Source of the DNA: Bog-473 sp963770645
GTDB taxonomy: Bacteria; Actinomycetota; Acidimicrobiia; Acidimicrobiales; RAAP-2
Length of the DNA stretch: 64,000 nucleotides
Direction: 5' to 3'
NCBI GenBank assembly: GCA_963770645.1
Contig: CAVYQL010000005.1
Location: forward strand, 62,001-126,000
A program made the translations under genes and the position numbers. Numbering within the stretch: the stretch's first letter is position 1; each line of letters starts with the position of its first letter. The notes below the pieces were generated by a model. It was not told the DNA's origin. It ran no database searches and saw only the letters and a list, made by a program, of their open reading frames with translations. This document shows, piece after piece, positions 31,981 through 41,372 of the stretch.

Positions 31981-32901
31981 ATGACGGAGATCACCTCTTC
32001 GCAGAAGTTCGAAGTCGAACACATCTCCATCCATGGCCACCGGATCGGCTACCGGCGTGGTGGTCGGGGCCCGGCGCTGTTGTTGCTCCACGGCATCGCC
32101 GGCAGCTCCCTCGCGTGGGTCCCCGCCATGAGGCTGTTGCAGAATGACTACACCGTCGTGGCCCCGGACTTCCTCGGCCACGGGGCATCCGAAAAACCCC
32201 TCGGCGACTACTCGCTCGGAAACGTCGCCACCGTCATGCGGGACTTGCTCAACCTCCTTGGCATCGACCGGGCCACCGTGGTCGGGCAATCCTTCGGTGG
32301 TGGAGTGGCCATGCAGTTCTCCTATCAGTTCCCCGAGCGCTGCGAGCGCCTGGTACTTGTCGACGCCGGAGGCTTGGGCCGCGAGGTCAGTTGGATCCTG
32401 CGTCTCGCAACCCTGCCAGCGGCCGAGTACGTGATGCCGGCGCTCTTCCCTGCATTCGTGCGGAACTGGGGGGACTCGGTCGTAAGATTCTTAGGCGACC
32501 GGGGCTTCCGCAATGCCGAGGCGCTGGAGATGTGGCGCTCCTATAGGTCCTTAACTGAGGGTGAGAACCGCCGCGCCTTCATCCGTACCATGCGGTCCGT
32601 TATCGACCCGGGTGGGCAGTCGGTGAACGCCGCAGACCGCCTGTACTTGGCCGCACACATGCCGACGCTCATCGTTTGGGGCGACCATGACAGAATTATC
32701 CCGCTCGACCATGCCTACTTGGCGCACGAGGCCATCCCCAACAGCAGGTTGGAGGTGATGCAGGGGGTGGGCCACTACCCGCAGGTGGAGGACCCGGTCC
32801 GCTTCGTCGAGATCCTGAGGGATTTCCTGGGCACAACTGAGCCCAGCGGATTCGACCCCAATGAGCTGCTCGGCTTGCTGCGCCAGGGCCCACGGGACTA
32901 G
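31981..32901 (+). CDS. Alpha/beta hydrolase
   Basis: 306 residues from ATG 31981. The oxyanion region is LLLLHGIAGSSLAWVPAM. The nucleophile elbow is TVVGQSFGGGVAMQFSYQFP, with Ser in G-x-S-x-G near residue 103. The acid is LIVWGDHDRIIPLDHAYLAH (Asp) and the base is VGHYPQVEDP (His). A lid region lies between residues 135 and 210. The triad is complete, so it is an active hydrolase of the esterase, epoxide-hydrolase or C-C-hydrolase type. The gene stands alone with its own upstream region, and nothing nearby narrows the substrate. Confidence 0.9.
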   Translation: MTEITSSQKFEVEHISIHGHRIGYRRGGRGPALLLLHGIAGSSLAWVPAMRLLQNDYTVVAPDFLGHGASEKPLGDYSLGNVATVMRDLLNLLGIDRATVVGQSFGGGVAMQFSYQFPERCERLVLVDAGGLGREVSWILRLATLPAAEYVMPALFPAFVRNWGDSVVRFLGDRGFRNAEALEMWRSYRSLTEGENRRAFIRTMRSVIDPGGQSVNAADRLYLAAHMPTLIVWGDHDRIIPLDHAYLAHEAIPNSRLEVMQGVGHYPQVEDPVRFVEILRDFLGTTEPSGFDPNELLGLLRQGPRD

Positions 32902-33173
32902 CGGCCGCTTTCGAACAGCACATCTCCTGATCCCTAGTTGCCGTCATGTACTGAGGTGGTTTGCGCCACCTCTTCTCCGAGAATGGCGTGAGAGCCGACG
33001 CTCTCTCGTGCCGTTTCCGACACATTGTCCACTGTCCCGGTCCGCGAGTTTCAGGCGCGGCATCAATGCCTCGCAGTTCGGCTATCTTCCTGACCGAAGC
33101 CAGCCGGCATCTGAATCGAATCGCCCCTAGCCCATCTGGCTTGTGAGCCCTCCCTCCTCTTTTAGAAAGACGT

Positions 33174-34415
33174 GTGTTAGTGAGAAAGCTGACTCTGAAT
33201 CTTGTCGTCGCGGCAAGCGTTGGCGCCACCGTTGTCGCGGTCATAGCGTCAATCTCACTGTTGCCTGCCGCGGCGGCCACGTCCTCGGCGTCGAAGCCAT
33301 CCACCAGCGTGCTCCTTCCCGTATCCGCCGCCAAGGAGGCGGGATTCACCAAAGTCGTCAACGCTCCCTCCACCTCGACGAACACCGGCGTCACGGGGTG
33401 CCCCTATGGAGCCCAAGAGGAATACGCAAGCGCATCGGGCAACCTCGGGTTGGTGTCTGAGGTGCTCTACTGCGAATCAGCGGCAGATGCGGACACGCTC
33501 TTGAAGGGTCTTGGATCCAACGGCAAGGCGCAAGCGGGTCTTAACCCACCGAAGAACCTCGGATCGACAGCCGTCGAGCGATTGGGGTCGGATTCGACCT
33601 ACCTCATCGCCTGGCGCCGCGGCAACGGATTCGAGCTAACCGGCCTGTCCACCGACCTACCCTCGAGTTCCACGACAAGCACCACCACGGGGACCCCCGT
33701 TCCGCTTAGCGCGCACGACAAACAGGTGCTGGCAAACGCGGCGACACAACAGAGCGCGAGATTCACGAGTGTCACGGTTTCCTCGGGAACCAGCGGTTCA
33801 GCGGCCGATGCGAAGGCGCAGGCAGCCGCAAACGCAACTTCGGTGGCCGCCGGCTGTCCAAAGAGCCCGGCGACAGCGCTGCACAAGCCGAAGTGGGGCA
33901 GCGCACCGGCCACGATCATCGATGCCGCCAAGGCTTATACCGCCACCGTGAAGACCGATGCGGGCACATTCGTCATTGCGCTTGATGCAAAGGATGCACC
34001 CCAAACCGTCAACAACTTCGTCTTTCTGGCTCAGCACCGTTTCTTCAACTGCGTGATCTTCCATCGGGTCATCCCGGGGTTCGTGGATCAAACGGGGGAC
34101 CCAACTGGGACGGGGACCGGCGGCCCGGGGTACACCATCCCCGACGAGCTGCCCGCGAAAGCATCGAATCCTGCCGATCAGTACCCGCTCGGATCCGTGG
34201 CCATGGCCAACACCGGCCAACCGCATACCGGCGGCAGCCAGTGGTTCATCGTCGCTGGGGCGCAGGGAGAATCGCTACCGAATTCGTACTCCCTGTTCGG
34301 TCATGTCACCTCGGGCATGAGCGTTGTCGAAAAGATCAATGCCCAAGGAAGCGCCTCAGGAGTCCCTCCCGACGTCACCCACCGCATGCTGAAGGTCACT
34401 ATCACCTCGTCCTGA
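33174..34415 (+). CDS. Exported cyclophilin-type peptidyl-prolyl isomerase
   Basis: 413 residues from GTG 33174; a GTG at 33180 is equally possible. The signal peptide is LTLNLVVAASVGATVVAVIA. About 250 residues of Thr/Ser/Ala-rich sequence with no known fold follow. A C-terminal cyclophilin domain starts at about residue 255: TVKTDAGTFVIALDAKDAPQ, TVNNFVFLAQHRFFNCVIFH, RVIPGFVDQTGDPTGTGTGG, GSVAMANTGQPHTGGSQWFI and YSLFGHVTSGMSVVEKI. The catalytic Arg (FHRVIPGF), Phe and Gln residues are present. It should assist folding of exported proteins. It is a stand-alone gene. Confidence 0.88.
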   Translation: MLVRKLTLNLVVAASVGATVVAVIASISLLPAAAATSSASKPSTSVLLPVSAAKEAGFTKVVNAPSTSTNTGVTGCPYGAQEEYASASGNLGLVSEVLYCESAADADTLLKGLGSNGKAQAGLNPPKNLGSTAVERLGSDSTYLIAWRRGNGFELTGLSTDLPSSSTTSTTTGTPVPLSAHDKQVLANAATQQSARFTSVTVSSGTSGSAADAKAQAAANATSVAAGCPKSPATALHKPKWGSAPATIIDAAKAYTATVKTDAGTFVIALDAKDAPQTVNNFVFLAQHRFFNCVIFHRVIPGFVDQTGDPTGTGTGGPGYTIPDELPAKASNPADQYPLGSVAMANTGQPHTGGSQWFIVAGAQGESLPNSYSLFGHVTSGMSVVEKINAQGSASGVPPDVTHRMLKVTITSS

Positions 34416-34747
34416 CCGTCGCGCTAACCGTCGCGGCACGGCGGACTCCTGCGAGTCCATGTGGCCCTGACTATCACGTCGCTGCAACAGCGCTCAGGTC
34501 GACTCACGGAACTCCACACCAGCGGCGCGCACGGCTACAACGCCATGACGCCAAGCACTGGGTCGATCTCGAATTCGAGCCAGGCTCAGAACTTCGCCCG
34601 GTGTCGGCCAGGCTGGCCGGGTTATCGGTCTCGGCGACCGCGAAACCACAACGTGGGGCTGGCCATGCTGCGGCAATTCGGGGGGAGGACCTGCCTCGAA
34701 CATTGCCTGGGTCGTTGAGACACGGCCTCGCAGCGAAAAGCCGTTTA
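34416..34747. other. Non-coding gap between convergent genes
   Basis: The 332 bases between the isomerase and the VOC-family gene. Open frames on both strands show no motif, start site or codon pattern that supports a gene. Confidence 0.4.
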
Positions 34748-35110
34748 CTATGCGATAACCGTGGAGACGCAGAACTCGTTCTGCTCGGGGTCCGCCATTC
34801 TGACCCACCGAGTTCCCCCGAAGCTCCGCACGCCTTCGTCCGTGCGATGGGCGCCGAGCTCCTCCAGTCGGTGGACTTCGGCTTCGATGTCGTCAACCAC
34901 AATGTCGAGGTGCATGCGGTTCTTGCCGGTTTTGGCCTCGGGTACGCACTGAAAGAGAAGCGGTGAAGCGGTCCCATCCTTGGGAACGAGTACAGCTAGG
35001 TTCGCATCCGTGTAGTAGTCCCGATAGTCGAGTGCCTCGCCCCAGAACGCAGCGAGCCTCTTTGGCTCTGCACAGTCAAGGACGAGTTCTATTTGTGCCC
35101 TGTGTCCCAT
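34748..35110 (-). CDS. VOC (glyoxalase/bleomycin resistance) superfamily protein
   Basis: 120 residues from ATG 35110. It has the two beta-alpha-beta-beta-beta modules of the VOC fold: IELVLDCAEPKRLAAFWGEA, YYTDANLAVLVPKD, NRMHLDIVVDDIEAEVHRLE and WVRMADPEQNEFCVS. His in MHLDIV and Glu in QNEFCV are likely metal ligands, as in actinobacterial glyoxalase-like domains. The substrate is unknown. The 5' end is separated from the next minus-strand gene by 75 bases. Confidence 0.85.
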   Translation of the reverse strand: MGHRAQIELVLDCAEPKRLAAFWGEALDYRDYYTDANLAVLVPKDGTASPLLFQCVPEAKTGKNRMHLDIVVDDIEAEVHRLEELGAHRTDEGVRSFGGTRWVRMADPEQNEFCVSTVIA

Positions 35111-35185
35111 CGTGTATCTCCAGTCGGAATAGCGCTCGACCAGCGAGGATAAGGATACGGCGACAGCCAGCCCTCAACGTCGGAT

Positions 35186-35521
35186 CTAAGGCTCGAGAGC
35201 GGTCCATCCACGACGACGAAGCTCGCCGGCAAGTTGTTCCGAGGTCAAAGCTTTCATCATTTGCTCTTGCGCAGATTCCCGCCACGCTGGTGCGTCCACA
35301 GCAATCTCTCCGCCAGTCTCTACGTCCAGAAGCCGGGCAATGAACGCCGCTGCTTCGTCGCGAGTGAATTTGCCTCCAGCTTGCCGCTGGGTGAACCGCA
35401 TCGGGCCGCGCGCATCGCGAAAGTCTGAATATCCCGCTTTCTTCAGGAGGTCCAGCAGCTCTCGTACCTGGCTTGCCGATGCCGGTGGACCCAGCTGTTG
35501 ACCAAACGCCACTGAGGTCAT
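35186..35521 (-). CDS. Conserved small actinobacterial protein of unknown function
   Basis: 111 residues from ATG 35521. Segments are FGQQLGPPASASQVRELLDL, LKKAGYSDFRDARGPMRFTQ, RQAGGKFTRDEAAAFIARL and a C-terminal LTSEQLAGELRRRGWTALEP. The pattern of two short helical pairs around a conserved FTQRQAGGKFTRDEA block recurs in small actinobacterial proteins that I have seen without a named function. It is mostly helical and charged, with no membrane segment or signal. It may be co-transcribed with the methyltransferase gene upstream on the same strand (gap about 110 bases). Confidence 0.65.
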   Translation of the reverse strand: MTSVAFGQQLGPPASASQVRELLDLLKKAGYSDFRDARGPMRFTQRQAGGKFTRDEAAAFIARLLDVETGGEIAVDAPAWRESAQEQMMKALTSEQLAGELRRRGWTALEP

Positions 35522-35632
35522 TCTTGTTCATGCGGCGACGAAACACCATGAGTGTCCGATAACGCCTGTTGGGTGAGGAGCTCGTTCCGCCAGGTTCTGC
35601 CGGCGAGGAGTCCGTCCCATTCGACCTCATGG

Positions 35633-36304
35633 TCAAGATGAGGGCCGGGTGAACCGCAGCAAGACCTTGTCGCGCATGTAGTAGTCCAGCCACGCAATGA
35701 GGTCACCCCGATGGTCGTGTCCATGGCGATGCGCCGACACCGGGACGAAACCCAGCTTCAAGTTGGCCACCGATACGGAGAATCCCATGTCGACGAAGAC
35801 ACCCACGACTTCGTCGGGGCCGTAAAGACGGGGAAGCCCCAGCTCCGCTGCGTGTTCCGCATGCCACGCCGACATCAAGGGACTTTGCGCGTGAACGCCC
35901 ATGACCGCGAAGTAGGACCCGCCTGGCGTCAAAGCGCCAAAGACGGTGGCCGCGTGCGTGGGGAGGTCCTGAAGCAAGTAGAGGACCTCGTGGCTGAACG
36001 CCACATCGAAGTCGTCCCACTCTCTTGGCACCGTGTCGGCGACCTCGAACGTGAGCGGCCTGCCTGCGGCCAGACGGCGGGCATCGGTGATGGCACCAGA
36101 GGCTGGGTCGTATCCGTAGCCCTCGGCGATGTCCGCCATGTCCACCAGTAGGCGCAAGAATCCCCCTCGGTTGCAGCCGGCGTCGAGCACCCGCCTCCCC
36201 GCCAGATCCGTGTCGATGGTGTCGAGCATCGCCTTCCATATGAAGCCGTGCTCGTCTTGCATGGCCTCGTCCTCAGCGGCCCCACGCCAGTAGGAGCTAC
36301 TCAT
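35633..36304 (-). CDS. Class I SAM-dependent methyltransferase
   Basis: 223 residues from ATG 36304. Motif I is RRVLDAGCNRGGFLRLL near residues 37-53; motif II is GYGYDPASGAITDARRLA; motif III/IV is DFDVAFSHEVLYLLQDLPTH; and a post-motif strand is GALTPGGSYFAVMGVH. The C-terminus has LGFVPVSAHRHGHDHRGDLI and a Tyr-rich end. The HRHGHDH cluster is unusual and may bind metal. The family is broad (Methyltransf_11/12 type), so the substrate is unknown. The start lies 130 bases from the divergent siderophore-interacting gene. Confidence 0.85.
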   Translation of the reverse strand: MSSSYWRGAAEDEAMQDEHGFIWKAMLDTIDTDLAGRRVLDAGCNRGGFLRLLVDMADIAEGYGYDPASGAITDARRLAAGRPLTFEVADTVPREWDDFDVAFSHEVLYLLQDLPTHAATVFGALTPGGSYFAVMGVHAQSPLMSAWHAEHAAELGLPRLYGPDEVVGVFVDMGFSVSVANLKLGFVPVSAHRHGHDHRGDLIAWLDYYMRDKVLLRFTRPSS

Positions 36305-36433
36305 GGAGGCACCCTACGTCGTCTTTGGCCTGGTTTAACTCGCTGGACGGACTTGGCGTTGGCCGCCCTCGGCCGACGCGAGGGCGAGACGCGTCGGCGG
36401 CACAGGGATCATCTGCTGGTAGACCTGCTCGAT

Positions 36434-37216
36434 ATGGCGACTGATCGAATGCTCGAACTGGTTGGGCAAGCTGGCGGGCCGTTGGCCGACGCCAGTCTTT
36501 GGCACCTTGAAGTTGTCGATACCGCACCGCTTAGCCCCTCCATCCAAAGGGTGGTCCTGACTGCTCCTGGGCTCGCGGATCTTCGGTACGCCGCAGGTCA
36601 AGACTTGATGTTGCGTGTGCCACGGGCGGACGCGAAGGTGACAAATCGCCGCTACACGATTCGCTCGTTCGACGCGACGCTGCCGGCGGTGACAATAGAC
36701 GTTTCTCTGCACGGGGCTGGGCCGGGGACCGATTGGATCCGTGCAGCGAGGGTCGGCGACCGGATAGACGCAATCGGCCCACGCGGCAAAATCACGCCGC
36801 GGATGGAGGCAGATTGGCATTTGTTCATCGGAGACGAGACGGGCATGCCTGGGGCGCTGGCGATGATAGATGTCCTCCCCTCTGCATCGACGGTGAAGGC
36901 GCTGCTCGAGGTTGACACGTCCGCGGACGAACAGGAACCGGACTCAGGGCTCGGGCAGCGGTTAGAACTACGTTGGGCACACCGTTTGGGACGTTCCGTG
37001 TCCGGTGACGCGTCGCTGCTACAGGAGGCCCTGGCCGAAATCGCCCTTCCTGTTGGTATCGGGCATGTCTACATCGCGGCCGAGGCCGGCGTGGTGAGGA
37101 TTCTGCAGAGAAGCGTGGCAGGACGGGGTCTGCGTCAAGATCAGATTTCAGCCAAGGCCTACTGGCGACGGGGTCTACCCAACGCCGAGCACGGAGAGCC
37201 GATTCACCAGGATTGA
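36434..37216 (+). CDS. Siderophore-interacting FAD-binding protein (ferric-chelate reductase)
   Basis: 260 residues from ATG 36434; the frame is open further upstream without a good start. The FAD domain has NRRYTIRSFD near residues 65-74 and HGAGPGTDWIRAARVGD. The NAD(P)H domain has WHLFIGDETGMPGALAMID, then HVYIAAEAGVVRILQRSV and SAKAYWRRGLPNAEH at the C-terminus (usually GYWR-x-G). These match the ViuB/SIP family, which releases iron from imported siderophores by reduction. The usual AGE triplet before the last domain reads AAEAG. There are no other siderophore genes nearby. Confidence 0.87.
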   Translation: MATDRMLELVGQAGGPLADASLWHLEVVDTAPLSPSIQRVVLTAPGLADLRYAAGQDLMLRVPRADAKVTNRRYTIRSFDATLPAVTIDVSLHGAGPGTDWIRAARVGDRIDAIGPRGKITPRMEADWHLFIGDETGMPGALAMIDVLPSASTVKALLEVDTSADEQEPDSGLGQRLELRWAHRLGRSVSGDASLLQEALAEIALPVGIGHVYIAAEAGVVRILQRSVAGRGLRQDQISAKAYWRRGLPNAEHGEPIHQD

Positions 37217-37317
37217 TGTTCGAAATCCTTCAAGGAGTGTTTCGATCTGGGCCTTGTCGAGAATCCGTTTGCGGCGACCTGGCCTCCCTTCGGCGGGGTC
37301 GGTCCGCTCTTCGGCCT

Positions 37318-37770
37318 TTAGGACGAAGCCGCCGCGAACTCGATATCCGCCTCGCCAACGGCCCTCGGGCCGTCTTCTGTATTGACGTAAGCGTAGACGT
37401 CGCACTGGTCCGTACCCGAAGAGCTACAGCTCACTGAATTGCCCGTATTCGAGGTGAAGGACTGCACGACTGTGAGTCGAATCTTGAATCGGCGGTCTAT
37501 CTCCTTTACTTGGACCTCCTCAGCGGTGTTGCAGCCCAAGTTTGCAGGGACATCGTTTGAAGCACACTCCTCGACAGTGACTACTTTGCGCAAACGGATC
37601 CCGCTTGCCTTGACTTTGACGCTCTGGCCATTGCTGAGGTTGGTGCTCGGCTTCACTTTGAAGACGATCGGAAGGGCGCCAGCTGGCGCGGCCACGAACC
37701 CCAACGAGGCGACGCTTAGAACCAAGGCACCGGCACAAGCGCCAAGACGGATACCCTTCTTTGTTCGCAT
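37318..37770 (-). CDS. Secreted neocarzinostatin-like beta-sandwich protein
   Basis: 150 residues from ATG 37770 (MRTKKGIRLG). The signal peptide is LGACAGALVLSVASLGFVAA followed by an APAGA cleavage region. The mature domain has VKPSTNLSNGQSVKVKASGI, VTVEECASNDVPANLGCNTA and NSVSCSSSGTDQCDVYAYVN. The pattern of an S-T-x-L-S-x-G-Q start, two disulphide-forming Cys pairs and an Ig-like strand order fits the neocarzinostatin/macromomycin fold. Such domains are common in exported actinobacterial proteins without any enediyne cluster, and none is seen here. The role is unknown. Confidence 0.65.
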   Translation of the reverse strand: MRTKKGIRLGACAGALVLSVASLGFVAAPAGALPIVFKVKPSTNLSNGQSVKVKASGIRLRKVVTVEECASNDVPANLGCNTAEEVQVKEIDRRFKIRLTVVQSFTSNTGNSVSCSSSGTDQCDVYAYVNTEDGPRAVGEADIEFAAASS

Positions 37771-38092
37771 GACTCTCATCCTCTCCTAACGACTGCCCCG
37801 GCAGGCTAGAAGGTGGCGTCGAAGCATGCCTGGACCATCACCAAGCGTTCACAATCCCATCAGCGGCTGTTCCTCCATGATCGCCGGTGCACGCGATCGG
37901 CGGTTCGCACTGCCCCCGGTCCGCCGGCTCGATCGAACAGCACAAACCCCCAGCCCTCCTCCGTAGACCAGGTGATGACCGAGGCGCTCCGGCTGTCCGT
38001 ACCAACGATCGCAAGTTCCCGCCGAACGCCACCGTCGTCTCTTTCCCTGGTTGATCCTGCGCCGACGCCACCCCGTCGCTAGCCTGGCGGTC
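37771..38092. other. Divergent intergenic region, no gene seen
   Basis: The 322 bases between the neocarzinostatin-like gene (minus) and the phytanoyl-CoA dioxygenase-like gene (plus). No coding frame is supported. It should contain both promoters. Confidence 0.4.
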
Positions 38093-39316
38093 ATGACGAT
38101 CGACTTCCGCACCCGCAACGACGTCGACGTCGAGACGATCGACGTCGCGGACTTCTTCGGGACCCAGCTGCCCCGACTGGCGGCGGACGGCTCTGCGCTG
38201 GCCGTCCCGGGCGCGCGCGAGCTGGGCGTCCGGCCGTTCACGATCGAGACGACCGCTGGCACCTGGACGTTGTCGGTCGTCGACGATGCCGTCCGGGTGC
38301 GCCCCGGCGGCGGCGGGCACGCCGCCGTGCGCCTCGACGTGGATGAGATCACCGACATAGTCCACGACCGCCGGACCCCGATGACGCTCCTGGCGGCCGC
38401 AACGCTCGACATGCCGATCGGTGACATCAACGACTTCCTAGACTGGTGGGTCGTCCTCCGCTCACTGCTCGATGCTCGCGCCGTGCACACCGCGGGTGAC
38501 GTCACATTCACCGACCGTGACGGCGGCCCGCTCGACCTCCAGCGCTCGTTCACGATCGACGACGAGCCGGCCGAGCTCGCGTACTACCTCGGCGAGGCGG
38601 GCTACCTCCATCTGACCGAGGTCTTCACGCCTGATGAGATGGCGCAGGTCTCCGCCGACATGGACGCCGCCATCCCGAGCTACCACGACGGTGACGGCCG
38701 GTCCTGGTGGGCCACCACGGCCGACGGCCAGGAACGGGCGGTGCGCCTACAGCGGTTCCAAGAGGAGAGCCTTGCGACCGCAGCCTTGCTGGAGGACGAC
38801 CGGCTCCTTCGCCTCGCCTCGCTCACGGGCGACGGGCACGTACCGCGGGACCAGGGCGGCAACAAGATCGAGGCGCTTGTCAAGCCCATCGGCGTCGTTA
38901 AGGGCATTTCCGACCTGCCGTGGCACAAGGACTGCAGCCTCGGGCGGCACTCCTCGCGCTGCTGCAGCCTGACGGTTGGGATCTCGGTCACCGGAGCCGA
39001 CCAGCGCTCGGGCCAGCTCGGGGTCGTGGCCGGTTCCCACCGGGCCCTCGTCCAGCCCGCCTTCTTCCGCGAGTCCTGGGGGCTACCGGCGGTCTCGCTC
39101 CCGACCCGCACCGGCGACGTCACCGTCCACTGCTCGTGCACCCTCCACATGAGCCATGCGCCGGTCGCGCGCGAACGCCGCGTCATGTACACCGACTTCG
39201 TCTTGCCTCCTCGTGCCGGTGACGATCCGGCGCCCAGCAGTGCCGGAGTCATCGACCAGGTGCGCGAGCGGGCTTACAAGGTGGTCAGCCAAGTCCCGTC
39301 GGCCGTCCGTTCTTGA
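38093..39316 (+). CDS. Phytanoyl-CoA dioxygenase (PhyH) family protein
   Basis: 407 residues from ATG 38093. The first 150 residues resemble a sterol-carrier-like domain (TIETTAGTWTLSVVDDAVRV, IGDINDFLDWWVVLRSLLDA). The PhyH domain begins near 160 (ELAYYLGEAGYLHLTEVFTP). Fe(II) ligands are His and Asp in LPWHKDCSLGRHSSRCC and the distal His in VTVHCSCTLHMSHAPVARER, where an Arg for 2-oxoglutarate follows. It is therefore a probable 2-oxoglutarate-dependent hydroxylase acting on a lipid or acyl-CoA. The N-terminal domain fusion may present the substrate. It stands alone. Confidence 0.85.
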   Translation: MTIDFRTRNDVDVETIDVADFFGTQLPRLAADGSALAVPGARELGVRPFTIETTAGTWTLSVVDDAVRVRPGGGGHAAVRLDVDEITDIVHDRRTPMTLLAAATLDMPIGDINDFLDWWVVLRSLLDARAVHTAGDVTFTDRDGGPLDLQRSFTIDDEPAELAYYLGEAGYLHLTEVFTPDEMAQVSADMDAAIPSYHDGDGRSWWATTADGQERAVRLQRFQEESLATAALLEDDRLLRLASLTGDGHVPRDQGGNKIEALVKPIGVVKGISDLPWHKDCSLGRHSSRCCSLTVGISVTGADQRSGQLGVVAGSHRALVQPAFFRESWGLPAVSLPTRTGDVTVHCSCTLHMSHAPVARERRVMYTDFVLPPRAGDDPAPSSAGVIDQVRERAYKVVSQVPSAVRS

Positions 39317-39636
39317 ACGTCCGCGATCACCTGCCGCCCTGCCGGTGCTGGCGAGGATCCTGGTCTCTCGAACGGTAAGCGATCTGGTCTCTGGGTCGGG
39401 AGCGAGTTAGACGACCGCGGCGAACCCGAGTTCAAGGGCATGCCAGGATCTTGGAGGCTCCCTTCCGTGAGGAAATCATCTGCTCAGAACCGCTGACTGT
39501 GCGTCTTATTGGACTGGGGTGCGCAGGAGAGTGCGGCGTACCATTACCCCGTCCAAAAAACGCCGGCTCGGCAGCGCGGCACGGCGTGGCTCAAGAACTT
39601 GTCCTTGGGTTGCTCGCAAAGCATCCCGCAAAATCC
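39317..39636. other. Non-coding gap between convergent genes
   Basis: The 320 bases between the dioxygenase gene and a minus-strand gene. No reading frame has supporting motifs, and no clear hairpin with a T-run was found. Confidence 0.4.
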
Positions 39637-40530
39637 CTAGGGCCAGCGCTTCGCCGAGTCGACTCGGTTCGTCGAGCCGCCGTAGCGCAGCTTGACCAGG
39701 CCGCTTTCCAAGTCGTAGCGGGCATTGGCGTTGGGCATAGGGCGATTGTTCCCAAAGGGGAAGACGGGGTACTCGGTCGCTCCGCCGGGGCAGGACTGCC
39801 CGTCGCCGTAGGCCATGAGATCGACGTCCCAAGCGGGTATGTCGCCCCAGCGTCGGGCGCGGCTGTAGATCTCCATGAATGCCGTGGACTCTTCCTCGAT
39901 CAGAGCCGGCATCGCGGCATGTCGCCGGGGAAAGGCCAGGCCCCCGATCCATGTCCGACTGCCGATCAGGTCGGGACGGCCCGGGGCGGCGCCTCGAGGA
40001 GCAGTCGGCTGGATGTAGAGGTCGAACCAGTCGGCCGGAACGTGCAGTTGGGCCGCAGGTTCGGAACGGACAAGAGTGACCCGGTAATCGCCGACGACCC
40101 AAGGGTAGGCCCGACGCACGCCGACGAAGCGACCCTCGTGGGTGCCGAATTCTCGGAAGCCCCCTGGGGCCAGTCGGGTGGCGCCGACGTCGAAGCTCCA
40201 CCAGGTGGAGAAGATGAGCCCCTTGCCAGCACCACGAACGCGCTGCGGGTCCCAGATGTCGGTCTGCAGACCGAGATAGAACGTCGAGCCTTCGATGCGG
40301 CCCTGGGCCAGGGCAAGGTATATCCCGACCGAGCTTGTCGGATCGGCGAGCACCTTCAGGTCCCACTCCAAGGTAGCGACGGGGGACCCGAGTTCCCAGC
40401 GGACGTAGATCCCCGCCACTGGCAAGCGGATCTTTCGGTCAAGTTCGTGACTCCGTCCGGGGCGCTCAGGAAGCGGCGCTGGGGACGCACCCAGCACTCG
40501 TCCAAGGAGGCTTCGGAGACTGCGCTTCAT
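39637..40530 (-). CDS. Conserved protein of unknown function, DUF3472-like
   Basis: 297 residues from ATG 40530 (MKRSLRSLLGRVLG); a start at 40545 is possible. After a basic N-terminus the sequence is rich in aromatic beta-strand segments: LPVAGIYVRWELGSPVATLE, STFYLGLQTDIWDPQR, LIFSTWWSFDVGATRLAPGG, FGTHEGRFVGVRRAYPWVVG and DYRVTLVRSEPA. The combination of a tryptophan-rich GLIFSTWW-type strand and a GTHEGRF turn resembles DUF3472 carbohydrate-associated domains, but I am not certain. There is no signal peptide or membrane helix. A single gene, and the surroundings give no help. Confidence 0.6.
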   Translation of the reverse strand: MKRSLRSLLGRVLGASPAPLPERPGRSHELDRKIRLPVAGIYVRWELGSPVATLEWDLKVLADPTSSVGIYLALAQGRIEGSTFYLGLQTDIWDPQRVRGAGKGLIFSTWWSFDVGATRLAPGGFREFGTHEGRFVGVRRAYPWVVGDYRVTLVRSEPAAQLHVPADWFDLYIQPTAPRGAAPGRPDLIGSRTWIGGLAFPRRHAAMPALIEEESTAFMEIYSRARRWGDIPAWDVDLMAYGDGQSCPGGATEYPVFPFGNNRPMPNANARYDLESGLVKLRYGGSTNRVDSAKRWP

Positions 40531-40798
40531 CGGCATAGATCCCATTATCTGTTGGGGCGTCCAATGGGGGTCCTGTCATTCGGAACGGCCCCAGCGCTGC
40601 CCTACGTCGAAGCTACCCCGCAGAAGCACCGTGATTTCAGAACTGAGCGCGCGCGTGCGCCGTGCTAGTTCTGTCCGAGTATCCCCGTTCGTCGGGACGG
40701 TGGGGCAGTTCCGCACAACTCGAACAGCCGAACCAAACTCGAGCGCGATGCGTCACACTTGATGGACAGGGCCGCAGAAGTGAATCGAGAGGAGCCAA

Positions 40799-41260
40799 GT
40801 GTCGTTCAGGGGATTGACTGCGCTTCTGGTGATTGGTGTTCTTGCGAGCGTCGTATGTCCTCTGTCCGGTGCCTCCGCGGCAACGTTGAGGCAGAGGACT
40901 CGCAGCGATCCTCTACCGAGCGATGGGTGGAAGCCGGGACAAGGTGCAATGGAGGCCATATCCTCCGCACCATTCCGTGCCGCACTCACTCGTTCGGGAA
41001 CGTGCACGTCGGATGGTTTGATCGACTATTTGTGGCCTGCCGGATACCGGGTGCGATTCCATCCGACGGTCTTGCTGGATCCGACGGGCAAGATCGTGGC
41101 GCATCAGAACCAGTACGTCACCGTTGGCGGCGGATTCGTTGGTACCGCCTCGTGGCCAAGCGCAGCACGCTGTTACAAGGGGGGCAACGTGTTTGCGATT
41201 CAGAGTCCAGTCCAGGTGGGCAGACCGGGACAGCTCCCGTCAGGATCTTCGTCTACCTGA
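40799..41260 (+). CDS. Small secreted protein of unknown function
   Basis: 153 residues from GTG 40799, preceded by AGAGGAG. The signal peptide is SFRGLTALLVIGVLASVVCP with a cleavage region near GASAA. The mature part has RSGTCTSDGLIDYLWPAGYR, VRFHPTVLLDPTGKIVAHQN, QYVTVGGGFVGTASWPSAAR and CYKGGNVFAIQS, with two cysteines that could pair. The family is not recognised. Two decayed or non-coding stretches follow it. Confidence 0.65.
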   Translation: MSFRGLTALLVIGVLASVVCPLSGASAATLRQRTRSDPLPSDGWKPGQGAMEAISSAPFRAALTRSGTCTSDGLIDYLWPAGYRVRFHPTVLLDPTGKIVAHQNQYVTVGGGFVGTASWPSAARCYKGGNVFAIQSPVQVGRPGQLPSGSSST

Positions 41261-41372
41261 GCGTCGACCTGATCGTTATAGAGCTTGCCTGTGCCCCCAA
41301 ACGCGGGGACGTTGTCATGAGTGTCAACGTCGATCGCCGACGTTCAGGTCATGGTAGTTAGAGTGGATCGCG

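Noticed and set aside
34461..34718. Short plus-strand frame between the isomerase and VOC genes
   Set aside because: Low-complexity, no start signal, and competing frames on the other strand. High G+C content produces such frames freely.
37318..37770. Enediyne self-protection gene
   Set aside because: The neocarzinostatin-like fold is common in exported actinobacterial proteins, and no enediyne polyketide synthase or other biosynthetic genes are nearby.
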